Shown in pieces: positions 6,601 to 10,706 of a stretch of 11,740 nucleotides of DNA. Where the stretch lies: the NCBI GenBank assembly GCA_045576335.1, contig JAZNGH010000016.1:1-11740 (forward strand), read 5' to 3'. The notes beneath the pieces were generated by a model. It saw nothing but the letters and a program-made list of their open reading frames with translations. It made no database searches and was not told where the DNA came from. The stretch is from Scatosoma sp045576335. GTDB lineage: Bacteria > Bacillota > Clostridia > Christensenellales > Borkfalkiaceae. How positions within the stretch are numbered: position 1 is the first letter of the stretch; each line of letters begins with the position of its first letter. A program made the position numbers and the translations under genes.

Positions 6601-7287
6601 AATGCGATTGTCGTTGTTCCCAACGGAAACGGGAACCACGACCATATGAGTTTGCGTGCTTGTACTGTGACCTTTGACGGAATTTCGGTTAACTTTGAGG
6701 GCGATTATTATACGGCGTTTATTGAGTATAAGAAAATTACTTATAAGGATTGTACGTTGAACGGGCAGGTATATTTATATGGTGACGTAGATTTCATTGG
6801 TTGTGAAATCAATCTTGGAAACGGCTATGTATTTACTTATGGAGCAAGCGTTGTAAACGTCACGGGTTGTACGTTTAATTCTGCAAACGGTAAAGCCTTG
6901 ATTATGTATCAGGATAATGGCACGGCAGAAACCACATTGACCGTAACGGGTACGACGTTTAATGCGGATGCTTCGGGTACTTGTTGGAATATAACCAATC
7001 AAGCTTGTGCGGCGATTGAAATCGATAATTCAAAAGCAAGTGAAAACCCTTCCAAATTTACGTTGATTTTGGGCGACGACAATAAGTATGACGTTGCTGA
7101 CGGCGCATTCTCTGGTATTTGGAGAATTAAGGCTATTGCGCCTGATTCGGTTGTTACGATCAACAGCGTTGAGTATACCAACGCTATCGGCGACGTTATT
7201 TTGTATAACGGCACCGAGGTAAAGGGGTATACGCATGACGAAGCGGAAGGAAGTCCTACACGGTATACAGTTACGGAAAAGGCATAA
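3691..7287 (+). CDS. Large secreted adhesin-like protein: SipW-cognate signal peptide, TasA-like domain, beta-helix/GLUG-type repeats
   Basis: This 1198-residue protein starts with a signal peptide ending LVTGGTYALFTSES (cut expected after Ala28). A TasA/camelysin-like domain (about 32-175) ends in KYQVLVEAVQG (174-184). An acidic linker (187-198) leads to about 1000 residues of short beta-strand repeats rich in N, G, T and V, typical of right-handed beta-helix surface proteins. GLUG-type units are clear, for example GLFGRVYNATIQNV, YVGGVVGQLLHGTVKDC and LGGVAGMSNNAADV. Two paralogous halves are visible: 200-660 and 680-1198. There is no LPXTG sortase signal, no C-terminal membrane segment and no recognisable wall-binding repeat. 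ATG 3691 is supported by AAGGAGA (3676-3682). It is the last gene of the operon. Adhesion or matrix function is inferred; no catalytic motif is seen. Confidence 0.82.
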   Translation: MKGKSKVLVPSIATMAVCASLVTGGTYALFTSESKVDISVTSGKVQVEAVATNLNADLWDGSANLEAGYVSIDRMVPGDSVSFNVEVTNYSNVAAKYRTIVQSTEDGGLADALTVSFTKADGKEIAYYGGYGLTTWAEIAAADEDGETIEALTVTIDFKDNGEKQDEYQDKSCKYQVLVEAVQGNADTVDPIEEDENNALTWNIYNEQGMQLMTSIANAYGPNEPYGEAFLNFNLMNDLDMKGYEYTPHIRRFVNFNGNNKTIKNLTAGYTAGQVARSGLFAYGTNIKDVTLENMTAKGAQAALILASGEGQTISNVTIKGNNVVEYVEAGNDKPWYAIGAFVAVNNSNNISGVTVDTGATITLKYNDMLTGCPYVADDFGGCFYNVVTGVTNNGTIVKDGEWWYSVNDGETLKTGLANGWNVKMINDIHTIANTKAPYGNDYGVWQNGGVLDGQGYTLFVEGTRNSNNKFDDYAIMTSGGTIKNLTIGDSDGNVVDCFRGIVIMQLNGAANSDLNLENVTVNSEDCVYTLNTTEIFEKVTVNATGCKFYGYMSFANLVELNFTNCNFYENTYYGGGDFDRMVRAYEKTTFTNCHFCEDFYLDCSAFKVGKEGYFFNDGCTVGGVELTTENLMLLFGTDVEDSYNDWKFGGEVDAEYVPIYVDGELVSVRIGIADGFSMDENGNYVISSASGLTYFANTVNNGEKYSGKTVLVSTDIDMSGVAWTVINPVIERAGVSPSFQGTFDGQNKKISNLTANGTANVGLFGRVYNATIQNVWLDNATVTGNDYVGGVVGQLLHGTVKDCKVTNSSITATPYEKSTGVYDGGAKAGGVVGHVVRDGSTVKVEKCAVDTVTVTAYRDLGGVAGMSNNAADVTACEVKNVTLNIARNLTYCEDTNINAGYVVGRITTGTLSADNVVSGDNVMNVSMVGESELTKALALNTTNLNLTLGDGRYENFSTSNKTINVTGTKNAIVVVPNGNGNHDHMSLRACTVTFDGISVNFEGDYYTAFIEYKKITYKDCTLNGQVYLYGDVDFIGCEINLGNGYVFTYGASVVNVTGCTFNSANGKALIMYQDNGTAETTLTVTGTTFNADASGTCWNITNQACAAIEIDNSKASENPSKFTLILGDDNKYDVADGAFSGIWRIKAIAPDSVVTINSVEYTNAIGDVILYNGTEVKGYTHDEAEGSPTRYTVTEKA

Positions 7288-7316
7288 AAAAATTATAGAG
7301 TCTTTCTACGAAGGGG

Positions 7317-7361
7317 CGGAAGCTGTAAAGCTTCCGTCCGTTTCCTTGTGAGGGCGGACGG
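7317..7361 (+). terminator. Probable operon terminator region with two alternative hairpins
   Basis: CGGAAGCT (7317-7324) pairs with AGCTTCCG (7329-7336) around GTAA. CCGTCCG (7334-7340) pairs with CGGACGG (7355-7361). The two share 7334-7336 and cannot both form fully. The T-tract after the first (TCCGTTTCC) is imperfect. It lies 30 nt after the stop of the large adhesin gene. The rest of 7288-7487 holds only the downstream promoter. Confidence 0.5.
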
Positions 7362-7428
7362 GAAAGGGGCTTGCAAAAGCACAAATTGTGTAAATCCGAT
7401 AAAAATTATAAAAACGCCTAAAAACCGC

Positions 7429-7457
7429 TTGACGGGAAAGCAAATAAAAGTTAAAAT
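7429..7457 (+). promoter_or_regulatory. Sigma-A promoter of the cyclophilin-like lipoprotein gene
   Basis: TTGACG (7429-7434), 17-nt spacer, TAAAAT (7452-7457): one mismatch from consensus in each hexamer. The start codon is 31 nt beyond the -10 box, so the leader is short. The gene is therefore expressed separately from the upstream operon. Confidence 0.8.
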
Positions 7458-7487
7458 AAAAGGGTAATATATTACGGAGCGTTTATT

Positions 7488-8318
7488 ATGGCAAAAGTAT
7501 TCAAAAAAATCATCAGCGGTGTTTTGGCGGCTACGGCGTCGTTCGGTTGCTTGGGTTTGGCGACCGCTTGCGAAACTTCGCATCCCGAAGTGCAGCTGCA
7601 AATCTCCTTTGAGGGTGAAACGTACAAATTGAATTATACCTTATATAGAAAAGTCGCGCCTGCGACCGTAGAGCATTTCCTCGTTCTTGCCGAAGAAAAT
7701 TATTACGACGGGCTTTGCGTACACGATTACGCTGCCACGAAGCTTTTGACGGGCGGTTATTCTTACGTAAACGATACTTTGGAATATAAAAAGTATTACG
7801 AAACGGTAAAGGGCTACAACAATTTCCCGACCACCGTTTTCACGCAAACGGCGAGCGGAAAGGGCGACCCTACGTACACGCTTTGCGGGGAATTTGTCGA
7901 TAACAAATTCGAGGTCACGAACGGCAATAAAAAGGAATCGTACGGCGCGCTCACTATGTATTACACGGACAAATCGGAAAGCGTAGACGGCGTATACGTC
8001 GAGCATCCCGAAGCGGGTGCGTTCCAGCGCGACTACAAATACAACAGCGCGACTTCGCAATTTTATATTTCCCTGTCCGAAACCGAGAGCAGCAACAGCA
8101 AGTATTGCACGTTTGCGACCTTGAAGGAGGACAGCGTAGCCACGTTGCAGGCTTTGCAGACGGCAATCGAGGACTACGTTTCGGGGAACGCGACGGTGGA
8201 CGTCACCGTGAATATCGACGCGGACGACCCGTATATGAAAGAGTACGGCAAAAAAGAGACGTTCGACGTGATCACCTCGCCCGTAGTTATTGAAGATATC
8301 GTAATCAATAAGAGATAA
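7488..8318 (+). CDS. Cyclophilin-like lipoprotein, probably catalytically inactive
   Basis: This 276-residue protein has a lipoprotein signal (1-27, LATAC with Cys28 as the lipid-modified residue), so it should sit on the outer face of the membrane. The cyclophilin (PPIase) fold is recognisable from VAPATVEHFLVLAEENYYDGL (56-76), YGALTMYY (152-159), SATSQFYISLSE (187-198) and YCTFATLKE (206-214). The active-site segment that reads FHRIIPGFMCQGGDF in human CypA is VHDYAATKLLTGGYSY here (78-93). The catalytic Arg is Asp80, and the Phe and Gln positions are Lys and Thr; the later Gln (191) is kept. Prolyl isomerase activity is therefore doubtful, and a chaperone or binding role is more likely. 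An insertion of about 60 residues lies between the two halves. Ribosome binding site CGGAG (7475-7479). It has its own promoter and terminator, so a link with the preceding operon is only positional. Confidence 0.8.
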   Translation: MAKVFKKIISGVLAATASFGCLGLATACETSHPEVQLQISFEGETYKLNYTLYRKVAPATVEHFLVLAEENYYDGLCVHDYAATKLLTGGYSYVNDTLEYKKYYETVKGYNNFPTTVFTQTASGKGDPTYTLCGEFVDNKFEVTNGNKKESYGALTMYYTDKSESVDGVYVEHPEAGAFQRDYKYNSATSQFYISLSETESSNSKYCTFATLKEDSVATLQALQTAIEDYVSGNATVDVTVNIDADDPYMKEYGKKETFDVITSPVVIEDIVINKR

Positions 8319-8335
8319 TTTTTCTAAAAAGCTTA

Positions 8336-8371
8336 CGCCCCGAACGGGAAACCGTTCGGGGCGCTTCGTTT
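8336..8371. terminator. Bidirectional terminator with GAAA tetraloop
   Basis: A 12-bp perfect stem, CGCCCCGAACGG (8336-8347) with CCGTTCGGGGCG (8352-8363), is closed by the stable GAAA loop. The plus-strand tail CTTCGTTT is moderate; the minus-strand tail contains CTTTTT (8333-8328). It serves the lipoprotein gene and the convergent small gene at 8380-8613. Confidence 0.92.
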
Positions 8372-8379
8372 GAAAGTCG

Positions 8380-8613
8380 TTACGCGTTTTCTTTCAACCA
8401 CGCTTGGGCTTTTTCCGCGCTTAATCTTTTAATATCTTCTTTTGTGTATTTAGAATTTGCGCCGCCGTTTACGTAGAGAAAGTACGACCCGCTTTCCGTT
8501 TGGAAAAGACATTCTTCGTAGCCCTCGGGCGAGCCGAACGTCCCGAACGTAATCTTTTTGAGAAAAGTGGATGTTTCGGTATCGTAGACCTTCTTACAAA
8601 TAACTTTTTGCAT
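8380..8613 (-). CDS. Small uncharacterised protein (77 residues)
   Basis: This is a soluble 77-residue protein with no signal peptide or membrane segment. It has the layout of short proteins common in Bacillota genomes and their mobile elements: an opening KKVYDTETS (8-15), a central ECLFQTESGSYFLYVNGGANSKY (34-56), and a C-terminal helix with SAEKAQAWLKENA (65-77). The pattern YDTET, then an E-x-L-x-x-T-x-S-G-x-Y/F-F-L-Y hairpin with a GG, is familiar to me, but I know no function for it. The gene is real: AAAGGAGA (minus, 8628-8621) lies 7 nt before the ATG, with a full consensus promoter further up. It is monocistronic between a bidirectional terminator and a palindromic promoter. Confidence 0.8.
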   Translation of the reverse strand: MQKVICKKVYDTETSTFLKKITFGTFGSPEGYEECLFQTESGSYFLYVNGGANSKYTKEDIKRLSAEKAQAWLKENA

Positions 8614-8644
8614 AATAAAATCTCCTTTTACTTTAATCGTTACT

Positions 8645-8674
8645 ATTATATAACATAGCGCGCGCGGTTGTCAA
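8645..8674 (-). promoter_or_regulatory. Consensus promoter of the 77-residue gene
   Basis: On the minus strand TTGACA (8674-8669) and TATAAT (8650-8645) are perfect hexamers with an 18-nt spacer. The -35 box lies at the centre of a 25-bp palindrome (8659-8683), so a dimeric repressor bound there would block it. Confidence 0.85.
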
Positions 8675-8683
8675 CCGCGCGCG
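8659..8683. repeat. 25-bp perfect palindrome with CG-alternating arms
   Basis: Arms of 12 nt, CGCGCGCGGTTG (8659-8670) and CAACCGCGCGCG (8672-8683), surround a single central T. It is a GC-only island in an AT-rich spacer. It overlaps the -35 box of the minus-strand promoter and lies 29 nt beyond the stop of the gene at 8712-9629, so as RNA it could also form the end hairpin of that transcript, although no T-tract follows. It may be an operator, a terminator-like hairpin or both. Confidence 0.8.
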
Positions 8684-8711
8684 TAAGGTATATTTTGACA
8701 GTTTTTGACCT

Positions 8712-9629
8712 TTAATCAACTTTTATATCGGAAATTTTCCCGTCCGTAATTTCCACCGTATAATACGCAAGCTCGTAAAGGCGTTCCTTTTTCTTTTTCA
8801 CGAGCGCGCACGCGCTTTTTTCTTTTGTCGGAAGCACCGCAACGAACTCGCCCAAAAACGCGCGGATATCCCCCGCTTTTTCCTTTAACCCGTCGGAGAG
8901 CATATTTTCGTATTCCGCGCCGATTAACACGCTTTCGAAAAATGCGTAGGGCAGAAGCTCGTGCAAAATCTTTTCCCCGTCTCTTTCGCCCTCGCGCGTT
9001 TGCGCCTGTATAAGCGAAAACGCCGTGCGTTCACAGCCCTCGCTATGCAAACGGTATACGCATCTTGCTTCTCTGCCCAAGGAATCGCTCAAAGGCAGAG
9101 TGAGGGAAAGCTCGTCGTTGTCAATAGAAAACTCGCGCACCGTTTCAAGAAATACCTGCTCCCCGCGAAAGGTAAAAATGGCGAGCTGCTGCCCCCCTCG
9201 AAGGAGCACGAGCGAGCAAGCAAATATAATTTCGCAAACGCAAAAGGAGGGGGGCAGGGTTGCGATGAAAAAGCCGTCGGGCGTTTCAATCGATACCTGT
9301 ACCCGTCCTTGGGAGAACACGGTGACGAGCGTTTGTTCCTCGCGCTTTTGCGCGATTACTTTTAGGGCGTGCTCAACGGGCGGAAAATCCCGCGCGTAAA
9401 TGGCAATGCCGTCGCGCAAAAGATAGACTTCGCAACCCTGTGGCGGGGAGAAGCGGATATTCTCGGTGAGGAAAAAAGAGATAGGCTGTGCGTTTTCGGG
9501 AGTAAAGCGAATAAAAAGTTTGTCTTTGAGCGATACCTCGGCAAAGCGTTCGAAGCCGTCGGTGATGCCGAAATACGCGTCGTTTACGTACAGCGCGCAA
9601 GGTTTTGAGGATAAAAAATAAATTTTCAT
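8712..9629 (-). CDS. Uncharacterised 305-residue protein, mostly beta-structured
   Basis: I do not recognise this gene. It encodes 305 residues without a signal peptide or clear membrane segment, so probably cytosolic. The first 45 residues (PCALYVNDAYFGITDGFERFAEV) vaguely resemble a PEGA-type beta domain. Residues about 60-210 alternate short hydrophobic strands. The segment 220-305 has a helical stretch (ILHELLPYAFFESVLIG, 221-237) followed by strands ending YYTVEITDGKISDIKV (289-304), a pattern that occurs in NTF2-like folds; these are impressions of shape only. ATG 9629 is weakly supported by AGGATA a few bases upstream on the minus strand. Codon use resembles the neighbours. It is divergent from the Myb-like gene at 9723, with 93 bp between them. 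Confidence 0.7.
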   Translation of the reverse strand: MKIYFLSSKPCALYVNDAYFGITDGFERFAEVSLKDKLFIRFTPENAQPISFFLTENIRFSPPQGCEVYLLRDGIAIYARDFPPVEHALKVIAQKREEQTLVTVFSQGRVQVSIETPDGFFIATLPPSFCVCEIIFACSLVLLRGGQQLAIFTFRGEQVFLETVREFSIDNDELSLTLPLSDSLGREARCVYRLHSEGCERTAFSLIQAQTREGERDGEKILHELLPYAFFESVLIGAEYENMLSDGLKEKAGDIRAFLGEFVAVLPTKEKSACALVKKKKERLYELAYYTVEITDGKISDIKVD

Positions 9630-9675
9630 ACTATATCCTATTCTTTTCGCGTTTTGAAAAGTATAAAAGCGGAAA

Positions 9676-9700
9676 AATCTGTTAATAATTTTTTCAGATT
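9676..9700 (+). promoter_or_regulatory. Inverted repeat in the leader of the Myb-like gene
   Basis: AATCTG (9676-9681) and CAGATT (9695-9700) lie 14 nt apart, just before the ribosome binding site GGAGG (9710-9714). GAAAAATC also occurs twice (9672-9679 and 9702-9709). It is a possible operator or leader hairpin. No convincing promoter hexamers were found on either strand of 9630-9722. Confidence 0.35.
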
Positions 9701-9722
9701 AGAAAAATCGGAGGATAAAAGT

Positions 9723-10361
9723 ATGAACAAAATCAACGGTTATACGGAAGAGGAAGCAAAGAGCTTGGTGGAATTTATCAAAGAGGGCAAGAGTAAGGGA
9801 AAAACGCTTACTTATCTGTTCGAGGCGTACGGCTTGCAACGCGGCAGAGCAAAGGGAAGCGTACGGAACTATTATTACGCGCTTATGAAAAACGAAAAAC
9901 AGGACGAGCGGATCGTCAAGCTGTTGGACGGCTCTACGCTGTCCGTGGAAAAAATCCGCGAGTTCACGGAGGAGGAAACGGACGCGGCACTCCGTAGTAT
10001 TTTAGCGGAAAAGAGCAAGGGGCTGTCCGTGCGCCGCGCCATTTTCAATCTTTCGGGCGGCGACGATAAGCTGATGCTTCGCTTGCAGAATAAGTATCGC
10101 AATATGCTCAAAAAGGAGCCCAAGCGCATTGCGGCGATTGCGGCGGAAATGGGGCTTGGCGAAGAAGCTTCGCAAATGCACCGCCGCGCGGCGGCGGAGG
10201 AAAAGGCTTTGCCCGACCGCGATTTTTTGCGCCGTAGACTGGAAAACGAAATCAATTCCTTATACGACCGTTTGGCGCAAGCCTTAAAGACGGAAAACGA
10301 ACGCTTGCGCGCCGAAAACGCCGCGCTCAAAGCCGAGCTTCGCGGCTTAAAAAATTCTTAA
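9723..10361 (+). CDS. RsfA-like putative DNA-binding protein: two Myb/SANT-like modules and a C-terminal coiled coil
   Basis: This 212-residue soluble protein has two similar helical modules. Module 1 (7-56) opens GYTEEEAKSLVEFIKEGKSK and ends RAKGSVRNYYYALM. Module 2 (80-130) opens EFTEEETDAALRSILAEKSK and ends MLRLQNKYRNMLK. Both have the pattern aromatic-T-E-E-E, then a K-S-K-G or similar turn, then a helix with a conserved aromatic, as in Myb/SANT-type DNA-binding domains of the RsfA family of sporulation regulators. The C terminus (172-210) is a strong coiled coil with leucine-type heptads (NERLRAENAALKAEL), suggesting dimerisation. ATG 9723 is chosen for GGAGG (9710-9714) 8 nt upstream; an earlier in-frame start near 9654 has none. 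It is the only gene between a divergent neighbour and a strong terminator. The role in regulation is inferred. Confidence 0.72.
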   Translation: MNKINGYTEEEAKSLVEFIKEGKSKGKTLTYLFEAYGLQRGRAKGSVRNYYYALMKNEKQDERIVKLLDGSTLSVEKIREFTEEETDAALRSILAEKSKGLSVRRAIFNLSGGDDKLMLRLQNKYRNMLKKEPKRIAAIAAEMGLGEEASQMHRRAAAEEKALPDRDFLRRRLENEINSLYDRLAQALKTENERLRAENAALKAELRGLKNS

Positions 10362-10366
10362 AAACA

Positions 10367-10405
10367 AACCCCGCCCGTTTTACTGCACGTAAAACGGGCG
10401 GGGTT
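10367..10405. terminator. Strong bidirectional terminator (17-bp stem)
   Basis: AACCCCGCCCGTTTTAC (10367-10383) pairs perfectly with 10389-10405 around TGCAC. The T-rich tail is clear on the minus strand (GTTTGTTTTTAAG) and shorter on the plus strand (TTATTTATTC). It separates the convergent Myb-like and XRE genes. Confidence 0.92.
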
Positions 10406-10411
10406 ATTTAT

Positions 10412-10612
10412 TCAATCGGAAAGTCCTAAAAGAAAATCCACGGTTTCCCCGAAGAAACGGGATAATTCAATTAACGCGGAGGCGGTCGGCTCGGTCTTTT
10501 GTATCTCCCACTTGGCGATTGCCGATTGGCTCAATCCCGTGGCTTTCGAAAGCTCCATTTGGCTCAATCCCCGCTCTTTTCTTAATTCTTTGATACGCTC
10601 TGCAAATTTCAT
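10412..10612 (-). CDS. Small XRE-family transcriptional regulator
   Basis: This 66-residue single HTH domain runs FAERIKELRKERG (3-15), helix 2 LSQMELSKATG (16-26), recognition helix LSQSAIAKWEIQKTEP (27-42), then the dimer-side helices and FLLGLSD at the end. The match to the Cro/CI (HTH_3) family is near-canonical. I chose ATG 10612, where the usual domain start MKFAERIKELR begins; the frame is open 14 codons further up, but that would put translation across the promoters. TATAAT on the minus strand ends 6 nt before this ATG and no ribosome binding site exists, so the transcript is probably leaderless. Inverted AAGTC repeats between this start and the divergent gene are the likely binding sites. 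Confidence 0.93.
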   Translation of the reverse strand: MKFAERIKELRKERGLSQMELSKATGLSQSAIAKWEIQKTEPTASALIELSRFFGETVDFLLGLSD

Positions 10613-10618
10613 ATATTT

Positions 10619-10624
10619 ATTATA
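10619..10624 (-). promoter_or_regulatory. -10 element of the second XRE gene, implying a leaderless transcript
   Basis: TATAAT on the minus strand lies exactly 6 nt before ATG 10612, the same spacing as in the XRE gene at 1129-1332. No good -35 box is seen at the usual distance. Confidence 0.55.
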
Positions 10625-10632
10625 ACGAAATT

Positions 10633-10669
10633 CAAGTCTAAAAATACTTGACAAGTCAAAAAAGACTTG
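10633..10669. promoter_or_regulatory. Operator cluster of the second XRE divergon (AAGTC/GACTT inverted repeats)
   Basis: Half-sites: CAAGT (10633-10637), ACTTG (10646-10650), CAAGTC (10652-10657) and GACTTG (10664-10669). They form at least two inverted pairs: CAAGT-N8-ACTTG, and CAAGTC-A6-GACTTG, which covers most of the divergent promoter spacer. The inner halves also form ACTTG-A-CAAGT over the -35 box. Confidence 0.7.
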
Positions 10670-10676
10670 GTATAAT
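10648..10676 (+). promoter_or_regulatory. Consensus sigma-A promoter of the Cys-cluster membrane protein gene
   Basis: TTGACA (10648-10653), 17-nt spacer, TATAAT (10671-10676): perfect consensus, overlapped by the AAGTC operator repeats. The expected start near 10683 gives a leader of about 24 nt. Confidence 0.9.
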
Positions 10677-10706
10677 GATGCAAAATACCTATCAAGGAGA
10701 ATGGAA

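Noticed and set aside
3691..7287. CRISPR-like or tandem DNA repeats in the adhesin gene
   Set aside because: Recurring short words (aacggc, ggtacg, aacgtaacg) reflect N/G/T-rich protein repeats and codon choice; there are no constant repeats with regular spacers.
10613..10654. Longer N terminus for the second XRE protein
   Set aside because: It would start translation inside the divergent promoter and operators, and the extra 14 residues are not part of the HTH domain; TATAAT placement fits the internal ATG.
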